Source: Spirosoma sp. (GTDB lineage: Bacteria > Bacteroidota > Bacteroidia > Cytophagales > Spirosomataceae). Taken from it: a DNA stretch of 64,000 nucleotides. Under the pieces are notes generated by a model, which did not search any database, had not been told where the DNA came from, and worked only from the letters and a program-made list of their open reading frames with translations. Where the stretch lies: NCBI RefSeq assembly GCF_026391055.1, contig NZ_JAPLET010000009.1, forward strand, positions 124,001 to 188,000, written 5' to 3'. The position numbers and the translations under genes are program-made. Positions 56,401 through 63,987 of this stretch are shown one piece after another; the first letter of the stretch is position 1, and every line of letters starts with the position of its first letter.

Positions 56401-57317
56401 CACGCGGCAATACGACGTATCAAATCGTTAGTGTTAGTAATGCATGTGGCGTGGGACTACCCGGAACAACGGCTACGATCACCGTTCGGGTACCAACGGT
56501 ATCGACGAGTTCGTTTGCCACAACGACGTTGTGCGCTGGTACGTCACTATCAGTGCCTTTCACGACAACCGGCGAGTTTAACACCGGTAACGCGTTTCGT
56601 ATCGAAGTGGCCAGTGTAGCCGACACATCGAAAAAATTCACGTTCCAGAGTACGGCAGCCGGCTCACCCGTTACGGGAACAGTCCCGCTCTCTCTGGCAA
56701 GCGGGCAGTATTATGTGCGGGTAAAAGCCGATAATCCGGAAATTGGCATTACAGGCTCCAATAGCCCTACCCTGTTGACGGTACGCTCCTTACCAACCGC
56801 TACGCTGACCGGAACGCAGAATATCTATGAAGGCTCTCCGGTGAACCTGACTATCACCTTCGGGGGCGACGGTCCCTGGGACGCCATCTATGCCGACAGC
56901 CTCCGCACGTACCCAATCACAGCAACCACCAGTCCGTTAATTGTGGAGGCTCGTCCGGCCCGAACAACCGCCTATCGGCTGACCAGCGTAACCAATAGTT
57001 GCGGTAGTGGCCCGGTTTCGGGTACCGCCACGATCTCCGTGCTGCCGTTGCTGGGCGTGGATGATAACTCGCTCGACCCGCTCGTAAAAGCCTATCCGGT
57101 ACCAACCGTCACCAAGCTGATCGTTGAACTAAATTTGCCTCTGACCCGTGATCCGGCCATTTTATCCCTGACCGATCAACGTGGAAAGCCCGTTCTACAG
57201 CACACAACCCGTGGCCAGATGAATGAACTGGATTTGAGCGGACAGCCAAGTGGGTTGTACATTCTGCGTATCCGGGTTGGAGATCGGGAGACAGCCCGAA
57301 AAGTACTGAAACAGTAA
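53406..57317 (+). CDS. T9SS surface protein with ten tandem Ig-like repeats
   Basis: A 1,303-residue secreted protein. A signal peptide (YSCLLTWICIAGLTNQSLAQ) is followed by a beta domain. Ten ~80-residue repeats follow at roughly 53,800-56,250. Each begins with C, then LxAT, WYGT with GGT, YYVSQ, and ends with GCEGPR plus a VTV strand. The two cysteines per repeat probably form a disulfide. Two more beta-sandwich domains follow, then a type A sorting tail (KAYPVPTVTKLIVEL through GLYILRIRVGDRETARKVLKQ). It is a likely adhesin or surface scaffold. Repeats 8-10 are more divergent than 1-7, so the copies appear to have expanded from one end. Confidence 0.93.
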   Translation: MKGRILYSCLLTWICIAGLTNQSLAQTITSVTFPAATVCPGSDVTVSYTISGTFNAGNTFTAFLSNSAGTSFPTSVGSVSSRVAGTITARIPAGTTNGSGYLIRVVASNPNVNATSASQLTISAPSAPGVTPPPAYCQGDAASALVATATSGATLRWYGTDQTGGTSSPVAPIPGTTTVGSTTYYVSQVVGGCEGPRSGIVVTVKGKPGAPGVSGINYCVGQTAGSLTASPAAGGTLNWYGTSASSGSASSVAPVPSTGSAGTTTYYVSQTVDGCEGPRAGLVVTVNGIPSAPTTTAPSPYCEGATALALSATPSAGGTLRWYGTAATGGTSVTNATTPNTSIVGTTNYYVSQAVNNCESPRAAIPVIVRASPSAPATTSAPDYCQNQTASALVATPAAGATLNWYGTAASGGAASAIASVPATNQAGTFTYYVSQTANGCEGPRASISVTIKGTPGAPTVSSPLIACQNRPGYSLTATPSGGGTLNWYGTSATGGTSTATAPTLSTVSLGSTNYYVSQSVNGCEGARALITVTVNAVPAAPVATAPSPYCEGTTAVALTATGQNLKWYGTAATGGTGSSSPTIPTTALLGPTNYFVSQTVSGCESERTSILVVVKDTPAAPGVSAVEFCQEAALPVLAATPVPTATINWYGTSSTGGTASTTAPVPSKTAVGTTVYYVSQTLDGCEGPRASLNVRVKATPSAPGVAAVSYCNNSQAQPLTATAAGPTLKWFDAADKLLTGAPTPNTGSVGDQTFKVSQISSENCESPRATITVTIKPLPAPPGVKPLTYCQKQIDQIQQNVTPLEAAGSNLKWSLSDGNPFSSPPTPSIDKAGTQIFLVTQTVNGCTSSAARLEVSVLTPAIPTVIKPVVTYCINDRAVPLEASTNETGAQLRWVDPAGNVTVNAPTPPTLNKNVQEGGDAFYVYQIANYGCASARATVRVVVNTPPTLALAAPVASVNLGQRAPLQLKFTGAGPYSYSLTEGYSGQARTDTTISVLPRGNTTYQIVSVSNACGVGLPGTTATITVRVPTVSTSSFATTTLCAGTSLSVPFTTTGEFNTGNAFRIEVASVADTSKKFTFQSTAAGSPVTGTVPLSLASGQYYVRVKADNPEIGITGSNSPTLLTVRSLPTATLTGTQNIYEGSPVNLTITFGGDGPWDAIYADSLRTYPITATTSPLIVEARPARTTAYRLTSVTNSCGSGPVSGTATISVLPLLGVDDNSLDPLVKAYPVPTVTKLIVELNLPLTRDPAILSLTDQRGKPVLQHTTRGQMNELDLSGQPSGLYILRIRVGDRETARKVLKQ

Positions 57318-57326
57318 ACTAAATTG

Positions 57327-57388
57327 ATAATTGCTGGCTGGTTGCTGATTTTTGTCCTCCGACGAATCAGCAACCAGCCAGCAATTAT
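57327..57388. repeat. 24-bp perfect inverted repeat ahead of tadA
   Basis: Arms 57327-57350 and 57365-57388 are perfect inverted copies (core TTGCTGGCTGGTTGCTGATT) with a 14-base loop. It falls between the T9SS gene stop and the tadA start, 12 bases before the ATG. A transcript into tadA must pass it, so it may limit read-through or affect tadA translation. Confidence 0.8.
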
Positions 57389-57400
57389 TGTTTATAAGGA

Positions 57401-57835
57401 ATGAACGACGAGTATTTCATGGGTATAGCCCTAACGCTGGCGGAAGAAGCGGCCGATAATGGTGAAATACCCGTTGGGGCTATTGTCGTTTGCCGAAACC
57501 GGATCATTGCCAAAGCGCGCAACCAGACGGAACAGTTGACGGATGTGACGGCGCACGCTGAGATAATGGCGATTACAGCAGCAACGCAATACCTGGGTAG
57601 TAAGTATCTGACCGACTGTACGATGTACGTAACGCTGGAACCCTGCGTAATGTGTGCCGGTGCATTATTCTGGGCCCAGCTCGGCCGACTGGTGATTGGG
57701 GCCAGCGACGCTAAACGAGGATACAGTCGTTTGGAAACAAATCTGTTACATCCAAAAACCAGAGTCGAATCCGGCGTTTTGGCCCAAGAAAGTCAGGATT
57801 TGCTCGCTAAGTTTTTTACACGCTTAAGAACATAA
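57401..57835 (+). CDS. tadA: tRNA-specific adenosine deaminase-type nucleoside deaminase
   Basis: A 144-residue zinc deaminase: the HAEIMAI motif supplies the zinc histidine and catalytic glutamate, and LEPCVMCAGALFWAQ the two zinc cysteines. NPVGAIVV-type substrate-loop residues appear as IPVGAIVV. TadA converts adenosine 34 of tRNA-Arg(ACG) to inosine. Length and motifs fit TadA; guanine/cytosine deaminase relatives are less likely given the EPCVMCAGAL form. The long hairpin just ahead of the start is unusual. Confidence 0.92.
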   Translation: MNDEYFMGIALTLAEEAADNGEIPVGAIVVCRNRIIAKARNQTEQLTDVTAHAEIMAITAATQYLGSKYLTDCTMYVTLEPCVMCAGALFWAQLGRLVIGASDAKRGYSRLETNLLHPKTRVESGVLAQESQDLLAKFFTRLRT

Positions 57836-57891
57836 TTTAGACTAGGGTTGTTACTTCAACCGATTGTTCTTCCATCTAACTGATTAGTAAA

Positions 57892-58506
57892 ATGGCATTT
57901 GTATTAGACCCACTTCCTTACCCAAGCGATTCGCTCGAACCGAATATCGACAAGCAAACCATGGAAATTCACCACGGAAAGCATCACAATGCATACGTGA
58001 CGAATCTCAATAACGCCATTGCAGGCACCGAAATGGAAAACAAATCCATTGAAGACCTCCTGGCTTCTGTAAGTTCAGCACCCATTGCGGTTCGTAATAA
58101 TGGAGGGGGACACTACAACCACACCTTATTTTGGAACACTATTTCTGGAAGCGGTGGTGGTCAGCCAACCGGTACACTAGCAGAAGCTATCGATTCGAAA
58201 TTCGGTTCGTTCGACGCCTTTAAAGAAGAATTCACCAAAGCAGCGACTACCCGTTTTGGTTCGGGCTGGGCGTGGCTGATCGTTACTCCCGAAGGCGAAT
58301 TGGCTATCACGTCATCACCAAACCAGGATAACCCACTCATGGACATTGCCGAAGTAAAAGGTTTCCCGATCATTGGTCTCGACGTTTGGGAGCACGCTTA
58401 CTACCTGAAATACCAGAATCGCCGGCCCGATTACATTGCGGCTTACTTTAACGTCGTTGACTGGACTGCCGCCGAAAAACGGTACCAGCAGGGCAAACAG
58501 GCGTAA
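57892..58506 (+). CDS. sodA: iron/manganese superoxide dismutase
   Basis: A 204-residue enzyme of the Fe/Mn SOD family that dismutates superoxide. Metal ligands: the first histidine in [11 protein letters not shown], the second in [11 protein letters not shown], and the C-terminal [13 protein letters not shown] with aspartate and histidine. GSGWAWL is the usual core motif. It has no signal peptide, so it is cytosolic. Whether it prefers iron or manganese cannot be decided by eye. It is transcribed from the gap after tadA. Confidence 0.95.
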   Translation: MAFVLDPLPYPSDSLEPNIDKQTMEIHHGKHHNAYVTNLNNAIAGTEMENKSIEDLLASVSSAPIAVRNNGGGHYNHTLFWNTISGSGGGQPTGTLAEAIDSKFGSFDAFKEEFTKAATTRFGSGWAWLIVTPEGELAITSSPNQDNPLMDIAEVKGFPIIGLDVWEHAYYLKYQNRRPDYIAAYFNVVDWTAAEKRYQQGKQA

Positions 58507-58600
58507 TAGATGATGTCGTGTGAGTTATAAATGATGGTTTTTCTGGGGATTGACTGCAAAAAAACTTGTCATTTATAACTCATAATTCACAAATCATCGT

Positions 58601-58608
58601 TACTTTTG
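58601..58608 (+). promoter_or_regulatory. -7 box of tRNA-His promoter
   Basis: TACTTTTG, followed by C, fits TAnnTTTG exactly and ends 14 bases before the mature tRNA 5' end. No TTG lies at the usual -33 distance. Confidence 0.6.
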
Positions 58609-58621
58609 CACTCTCAAAAAT

Positions 58622-58696
58622 GGTGATTGTAGCTCAGTTGGTTAGAGCGCCGGATTGTGGTTCCGGAGGTCGCGGGTTCGAGCCCCGTCTTTCACC
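58622..58696 (+). tRNA. tRNA-His (GTG anticodon)
   Basis: The segment folds as tRNA-His: G-1 at 58622, acceptor GTGATTG with CTTTCAC, D-arm GCTCAGTTGGTTAGAGC, anticodon stem CCGGA/TCCGG with loop TTGTGGT (GTG), T-stem GCGGG/CCCGT with loop TTCGAGC. G-1 opposite C73 is diagnostic of tRNA-His. Acceptor positions 5-68 and 6-67 would be two U-U oppositions, which is unusual. CCA is not encoded. Confidence 0.93.
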
Positions 58697-58702
58697 CTAC
58701 TT

Positions 58703-58735
58703 AAAAGGCCTTGATTTCGTCAAGGCCTTTTGTTG
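58703..58735 (+). terminator. intrinsic terminator after tRNA-His
   Basis: AAAAGGCCTTGA at 58703-58714 pairs perfectly with 58720-58731 around a 5-base TTTCG loop, followed by a GTTGTTTTT stretch. Confidence 0.9.
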
Positions 58736-58950
58736 TTTTTGGTAACCCTGAATCGACATATCTTCTTTCCTCATTCCATCGGTAGGTTTAGCCAATCCAC
58801 TCTTAAATTCATACAGAGAGCCATCGTCGGGGTTCCAGTTCAGGAAGGAACTGCTCCTTCGACATTAGAATACCGACAAGGGCATCCTCTTCTGTAGCGT
58901 CAGGCAGTGTACTTTCCATAGCTTTTGAGGTTTTACATAGATATAGAAAA
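58736..58950. other. gene-free stretch between tRNA-His and the 40-bp palindrome
   Basis: I see no gene, RNA or clear promoter in these 215 bases. Together with the palindrome behind it, this forms the gap of about 310 bases between the tRNA and the end of the M16 protease gene. Confidence 0.5.
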
Positions 58951-58990
58951 AGTCGCGCGTAGTTTGTACCGGTACAAACTACGCGCGACT
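58951..58990. repeat. 40-bp perfect palindrome
   Basis: Bases 58951-58970 (start AGTCGCGCGT, centre GTACC/GGTAC) and 58971-58990 are exact inverse copies with no spacer. It lies 18 bases after the stop codon of the convergent-reading M16 gene (minus strand). Arms are GC-rich at the ends. It is the longest unspaced palindrome in the window. Confidence 0.9.
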
Positions 58991-59008
58991 CACAACGAAT
59001 CTCGCCAA

Positions 59009-61876
59009 TTACTGCTTTTTCTCTGGCATCAATACCAGCCGGATCAGGTTCGAACTCAGGTACTGGTTAGCCGCGGCTTTGGTGCTTTCAACGGTTACTT
59101 TCGCCAGTTGTTCGTCTTCGTGCAGGACCTCGTCAGGCGCGTCGCCGTTGTAATACTGGTTTTGCAGATAGCCCAGCCAGAACTGGTTGTCCTTTAACTG
59201 TACTTCAGTTTCGCGACGGGTTTCGGCTTTGAACTTGGCAATATCGGCGGGTAAAGCCCCCTTTTCTTTCAGATTATTGATCAGCTCCTGCGTCTTGGCA
59301 ATGAGCTTCTCGACGTTTTCCGGCGCACAACCGAAATTAATTCGGAAGGTGTAGCGTGGCACCGGGTACTTGGCATAGGCCGCACTGGCACTCACGCCAT
59401 ACACGCCACTCTCCTCTTCGCGCAACTTTTCAATTAGCTTAATCTCCAGTACTTCAGCCAGTGCGTCTAGTTGCGTACTCGTTTCGGGCGACCAGTTTAT
59501 ATCCCCCGTATAAACCAACTGTACGGCCGCTTTGGGATCGAGGCCGCGGTAAACGGTTTTGCTGATCTGGCCTTTGGGTGCCCGAATGCCGAGGTCGTTG
59601 AACTTCTCCGGCTTGCCCGTCGATGGCAGGCCGCCGAGGTATTTTTCAACCAGTGGCTTCAGTTGGTCTTCTTTGAAATTACCGACGAAGTAGAACGTGA
59701 AATCACCGGCATTAGAAAAGCGTTCCTGATAGATTTTCAGGGCCCGGTCGAGATCGATGTTATCCAGATCTTCGGGCTTGAGCGGCTGCCGACGGGGATT
59801 GTTGTTGCCCAGCGTAACGGTGACAGTATCCTGAAAAACACCCTGTGGGGTTGGGGTGTTGATTCGGTTCTGCAACGCACTGCGCTGATTCGACAGGAAG
59901 CCTTTCACCACATCGGCGTCTTTTCGGGGCTGCGTAAAATAGCTGTAGAGCAACTGCAAGGCCGTTTCCAAATCTTTCGGGGCCGCGCTGCCGTTGACAC
60001 CCTCGCTCAGTTCGCCCACATACGGGAACACGCTCACCTGCTTGCCCGACAAAAATTTACCCAACTGAATCTGGTTGTAGGCACCCGTTCCGCCCATTGC
60101 CGCCAGCGTAGATGAAAATCGCGCCGATTGAAAATCCTTGAGGTCGTAGAGCGACGTACCGCCCTGGCTGCTTGCCGAAAACAGGATCTGGTCGTTCTTA
60201 AAGTTTGTAGGCTTTAGCACCACCCGAACGCCGTTTTTCAACGTCCATTCCGTTACGCCGATGTCTTTAATCTGCTTTTCATTCACAACTGGCGAGGCTG
60301 TAGGTTGCGTAGTCAGCAAAGGGCTGTCCAGCGTTTTGTCTTCGTAAGCCGTCAGCCCTTTCCCAGCGTTATCGACATAGCCGATAATCTGCTCCACGGT
60401 TGGCAGTTTGGCTTTGTCTTTTTCTGGAGCCATGACAATGACCGCCCGGTTATCATTGTGGATAAACTGATCGACCAGCGCGTTGACTTCAGCGAGTTTA
60501 ATACCATCCTGCTCTTTTTTGAGGAAGTTGTAATAGAACTCGATGCTGGTATACGGTTCTTTATCCGTGAAATTCTGCACGTACTCATTCACGTAGTTAA
60601 CCGACCGGGTTTTGTCGCGCTCGCTATAGGCCTGCTCCACGTTGGTCATGAACTCCTGCTTGGCGCGGGCCAGTTCAGTGGGCGTAAAGCCGAACTGTTT
60701 CACGCGGGCATTCTCGTCGAGCACTGCCCGAATAGCGCGTTCAACGTTGCCTTCTTTCGCCACGGCGATGGATGTAAAGGCGTCGAGATTACCCAGAAAA
60801 TCGCTGTAGTTGCTGTAACCGCCCAGAAATGGTGGGTTCGCCTGTTGCGTCAACTCCTGAATCCGGTTACCAAGCATGGTGTTGAACAGGCCTCGCTTGA
60901 TGCTTTCACGCAAATCACCCAATGTTTTTTCCTTGATTTCAGGCCGCTTATAAATCACCTGCACCACCGTGTTGGGTTGCTCAGGGTCGGTTACAATAAC
61001 CACTTTCGTGTCTTTGTGCGCCGGGATGTCGTATTCCGTACGGGGTTTGGGATTTTTCACCGCCGGAATCCGACCGAATTTTTCCCGGATAATACCTTCT
61101 ACCTGCTTCATGTCGAAATCACCCACGGCAATAACGGCCATCAGATCAGGACGATACCAGTCTTTGTAGAACTGCCGCAGCACTTCAGGCTTAAAAGTGG
61201 TCAGCACCTGTTCGGTACCGATGGGAAGGCGTTTGGCGTATTGTGAGTTGTTCAGCAGAATCGGAAAATACTGGTCCCGCATCCGCTGACCGGCCCCGCG
61301 CCCAAGCCGGCGCTCTTCCAGAATAACGCCCCGCTCTTTGTCGACTTCGGTAGGATCAATAGTGGCGTTGTGCGCCCAATCTTCCAGAATCTGAAAGGCG
61401 TTGGTAAACACATTGGCAGAATCGGTCGGAACGGGCAACTGGTACACCGTTTCGTCGAAACCCGTGTAGGCATTCAAGTCGGCCCCGAAGCGCACCCCCG
61501 CCGATTGCAGGAAGTTGACCAGTTCGTTTTTCGGAAAATTTTTGGTGCCGTTAAACTCCATGTGTTCCATGAAGTGCGCCAGTCCCTGCTGGTTGTCGTT
61601 TTCCAGCACTGACCCCGCCCGAATCACCAGCCGCAGTTCCGCCCGGTTTTTGGGCTCGGCATTCTTACGAATGTAGTACGTCAGACCATTAGCCAGCTTA
61701 CCCACTTTTACATCGGGGTCGAGCGGAATAGGCGCATTCAGGTTGGGACTTCCGGTCTGTGAAGCAGCAGACTTTAGGACAGGTTTTGTTGATGTCGACT
61801 TCGCTTTGGGCGTGGATTGTGCCAGCACCAGCGTTGCGCTGAGTAACAGACTCAGGCATAAAGGAAAACGTACCAT
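59009..61876 (-). CDS. M16 family zinc metalloprotease
   Basis: A 955-residue secreted insulinase-family protease. Signal peptide MVRFPLCLSLLLSATLVLAQ. The inverted zinc motif HFMEH is at H101-H105 (GLAHFMEHMEFNGT), with the distal acidic residue in GVILEERRLGRG. Four M16 half-domains are spread over the two halves, with the second half (from ~530) lacking HxxEH as in the usual two-part enzymes. It probably degrades peptides in the periplasm. No partner gene (a separate inactive subunit) is adjacent, so both halves being in one chain is consistent. Confidence 0.93.
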   Translation of the reverse strand: MVRFPLCLSLLLSATLVLAQSTPKAKSTSTKPVLKSAASQTGSPNLNAPIPLDPDVKVGKLANGLTYYIRKNAEPKNRAELRLVIRAGSVLENDNQQGLAHFMEHMEFNGTKNFPKNELVNFLQSAGVRFGADLNAYTGFDETVYQLPVPTDSANVFTNAFQILEDWAHNATIDPTEVDKERGVILEERRLGRGAGQRMRDQYFPILLNNSQYAKRLPIGTEQVLTTFKPEVLRQFYKDWYRPDLMAVIAVGDFDMKQVEGIIREKFGRIPAVKNPKPRTEYDIPAHKDTKVVIVTDPEQPNTVVQVIYKRPEIKEKTLGDLRESIKRGLFNTMLGNRIQELTQQANPPFLGGYSNYSDFLGNLDAFTSIAVAKEGNVERAIRAVLDENARVKQFGFTPTELARAKQEFMTNVEQAYSERDKTRSVNYVNEYVQNFTDKEPYTSIEFYYNFLKKEQDGIKLAEVNALVDQFIHNDNRAVIVMAPEKDKAKLPTVEQIIGYVDNAGKGLTAYEDKTLDSPLLTTQPTASPVVNEKQIKDIGVTEWTLKNGVRVVLKPTNFKNDQILFSASSQGGTSLYDLKDFQSARFSSTLAAMGGTGAYNQIQLGKFLSGKQVSVFPYVGELSEGVNGSAAPKDLETALQLLYSYFTQPRKDADVVKGFLSNQRSALQNRINTPTPQGVFQDTVTVTLGNNNPRRQPLKPEDLDNIDLDRALKIYQERFSNAGDFTFYFVGNFKEDQLKPLVEKYLGGLPSTGKPEKFNDLGIRAPKGQISKTVYRGLDPKAAVQLVYTGDINWSPETSTQLDALAEVLEIKLIEKLREEESGVYGVSASAAYAKYPVPRYTFRINFGCAPENVEKLIAKTQELINNLKEKGALPADIAKFKAETRRETEVQLKDNQFWLGYLQNQYYNGDAPDEVLHEDEQLAKVTVESTKAAANQYLSSNLIRLVLMPEKKQ

Positions 61877-61948
61877 TCGGTCGCTTGAATTGGGTTATAG
61901 TTCGGAGAACAATAATATCCACAATAACGCTACGAAACATGTAATCGT

Positions 61949-62347
61949 TTAGCCTTTCCAAACTAACAAAATACCAACCACAATGGAGGCTATAACCGAC
62001 AGCCAGCAGAGGACAATCACCCAGCGCATAGGAATTTCCCACATGGGGGCGTGGAGTAACTGCGTCTCGTCGTCGGCCTCCATGACTCCATATACGTTTC
62101 TGGCGCAGAAGTCATCCCAACCCGTATAATCTATAAAAACGGCGAGGGTGTCCAGCGAAAGTTTGGAGGGAATGGTCGACAGCTCCCAGAACGCCTGCAA
62201 TTCTCGTGCATCGATCTGCCGTTGTGTATGACTAGCTACCAGCTCGCTCAGATGCACATAATCACGCGCCCGCCAGTGGGACGATTGTTCCCAGCGCAGT
62301 ATGTGCTCGATCTGCTGCTTAAGGTCGTTGGCATGATACGTACTCAT
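61949..62347 (-). CDS. small membrane protein with Bacteroidota regulator-like N-terminal region
   Basis: A 132-residue protein. Residues 1-85 (ILRWEQSSHWRARDYVHLSELV, then LDTLAVFIDYTGWDDFCARN) resemble the short helical region often found at the N-terminus of Bacteroidota regulators (LS..I....GxxIS..TL..F, then TLxxLAxFxGYxxWxDF). A single membrane helix ends the protein (IVLCWLSVIASIVVGILLV). No DNA-binding or enzymatic domain is attached. It lies between the M16 protease and the rubredoxin fusion gene, all on the minus strand. The function is unknown. Confidence 0.55.
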   Translation of the reverse strand: MSTYHANDLKQQIEHILRWEQSSHWRARDYVHLSELVASHTQRQIDARELQAFWELSTIPSKLSLDTLAVFIDYTGWDDFCARNVYGVMEADDETQLLHAPMWEIPMRWVIVLCWLSVIASIVVGILLVWKG

Positions 62348-62437
62348 ACCCTAAAAATACCACATTTTGGACAAACCCAACCCGCCAGGTTCCCAGATTG
62401 CATCCGGGGCTATCCACAGTCAACACCGTCGGGGTTG

Positions 62438-63895
62438 TTAGGGGGCTGTTACCAGTTGTACGGTGGTCATATCCTGCTTGGGGGCGTCGCAGGTGGCGCA
62501 AACGTAATGATCGGGGAGTTGGTAGAAGGGGGTACCGGCCGGGATGCTTTGCCGGGCATCGCCGTACTGTTCGTCATAGACGGTGAAGCAATGTGGGCAC
62601 TGGTATACAGTGTCCTCGACACCCGATGAAGGCTCCGGTTTTTCGGTTTCGACCCATGTCGTTTCGGCGCGGTCCTGCGACCAGCGGGCGTTGAATTGGC
62701 GGCACAACCGATTGAGTTGGTTCGGAACATGCATACGGAACAACGCTTTTTCAAAAACATGATACGTTCGGCTATTCGGGTTGAAATTCTCGGTATAGTA
62801 CAGATCATACACGCTGAACAACGCCAGTTGACCCAGTTGAATCAACGGCCGCTTCCGAATCAGCACCGAGCCAAACACTTCTGACTTGGCCCGTGTCTGT
62901 ATGCCGAAACAAAGCCCAAAGGTACGGGTATCGTTCTTTTCAAAATTCCGGATTACGTAATGCTTCAGCGCCGTGCCTTCGTCGGTATGATCTTCCGTTT
63001 GCCAGGCGAGTTCATTGGCCGCGTGGCGTACGTTGATGTTGTGCTTGCCTAACACATACGACCAGGCCGCCCGGTCTTTTGCCTCGATACCTTTAATGAT
63101 GAGCGACTTCCAGGGTGTCGCGCAGATTTCGCCGATACGGGTTTTCAGGCATAACGCGCACACATCGAGTAGAAAAACAATAGAGAATTCTTCGTCACGA
63201 CGATACAGGCCCAGCCACGACCGTTCGCCATAACGGTTGAAGCCCTCGTAATAAGGCAACGAAAAATCCGGCAACTCCACCTCCTGCGTGGCGGGTTGGG
63301 TGATGAAATGCCGGTTTGCCGTAACTGCTATATACAAAGCCTCTTCTCCCTGAAAATCTTGCGCCAGCATAGCCTCTTCCACGGCTTTAGCGACTCGGCC
63401 AATGTCATTGGTATAGATGAGTTGCGGCCACCGGAATAATAGATTGGTCTGTTTCGGGCGAACGTACAAATACCAGAAGTGAGGCTCAGGCGAGGCAATG
63501 AAATTCAAATTACCTGTGAAGAACGGCGTAAAGCTCTGGTTGGAATCCGACAGGTTGACCTTTAGCCGGGGCTGGTAGTCGAACTGGTCGAGCACGGTAT
63601 GGTACTCACTTTCCCGCAGCCAGGCCCCCGTCCGGAACACGTCTTCGCCACAATACGAACTGATGATATTCGGATACTGGTCCGTATTCAACTCATACGA
63701 AATCTGGTGTTGCTTAAGGTCTTTTTCCAGAAACCGCATGTCTTCGTAATGCACCGTCATGAGTAACTGCTGACGGGCACCAAAACGCACCTTCCGAACC
63801 TTCGCTTCGTAGGCCAGCCGCAACACCGTTTGCAGCGCCCCCGGCGAAACAATCCCGGCGGGCATATTGACTTTTAGGGTATAGTAATCGCGCAT
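62438..63895 (-). CDS. nitrite/sulfite reductase-like protein fused to rubredoxin
   Basis: A 485-residue fusion. Residues 1-120 resemble the ferredoxin-like half-domain of nitrite/sulfite reductases (GIVSPGALQTVLRLAYEAKVRKVRFGARQ, then PNIISSYCGEDVF with C82). Residues ~115-400 follow loosely the siroheme-type domain, but the standard CxxxxxC...CxxxC cluster ligands are not seen; instead CALC and GEICATPW appear near 250-262. Residues 430-475 are a rubredoxin: CPHC (433-436) and CATC (466-469). It may pass electrons to or through a nitrite-type reductase. A truncation of a longer operon is not excluded, since the window ends 105 bases upstream. Confidence 0.8.
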   Translation of the reverse strand: MRDYYTLKVNMPAGIVSPGALQTVLRLAYEAKVRKVRFGARQQLLMTVHYEDMRFLEKDLKQHQISYELNTDQYPNIISSYCGEDVFRTGAWLRESEYHTVLDQFDYQPRLKVNLSDSNQSFTPFFTGNLNFIASPEPHFWYLYVRPKQTNLLFRWPQLIYTNDIGRVAKAVEEAMLAQDFQGEEALYIAVTANRHFITQPATQEVELPDFSLPYYEGFNRYGERSWLGLYRRDEEFSIVFLLDVCALCLKTRIGEICATPWKSLIIKGIEAKDRAAWSYVLGKHNINVRHAANELAWQTEDHTDEGTALKHYVIRNFEKNDTRTFGLCFGIQTRAKSEVFGSVLIRKRPLIQLGQLALFSVYDLYYTENFNPNSRTYHVFEKALFRMHVPNQLNRLCRQFNARWSQDRAETTWVETEKPEPSSGVEDTVYQCPHCFTVYDEQYGDARQSIPAGTPFYQLPDHYVCATCDAPKQDMTTVQLVTAP

Positions 63896-63916
63896 GAGAT
63901 TTAATGGTGAATGATC

Positions 63917-63987
63917 GAATGAATTAGTGAATAAGATTAGGCTAGCATTTGGGTGCGTCAGCTATTCGCTCATTCACTAATTCACTC
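63917..63987. repeat. near-perfect inverted repeat upstream of the rubredoxin fusion gene
   Basis: GAATGAATTAGTGAAT (63917-63932) is matched inversely by 63972-63987 with one mismatch; the loop is 39 bases. It lies in the leader or promoter area of the minus-strand gene, and is built from the same GTGAAT-type units as the repeats at 46070 and 49084. Confidence 0.7.

Noticed and set aside
58925..59197. A 90-residue plus-strand frame over the 40-bp palindrome
   Set aside because: It starts in the gap, runs through the palindrome and then antisense into the M16 gene; no protein-like features.
60305..61246. A 313-residue open frame antisense to the M16 protease
   Set aside because: The M16 reading is strongly supported by HFMEH and full length; the antisense product shows no domain pattern.
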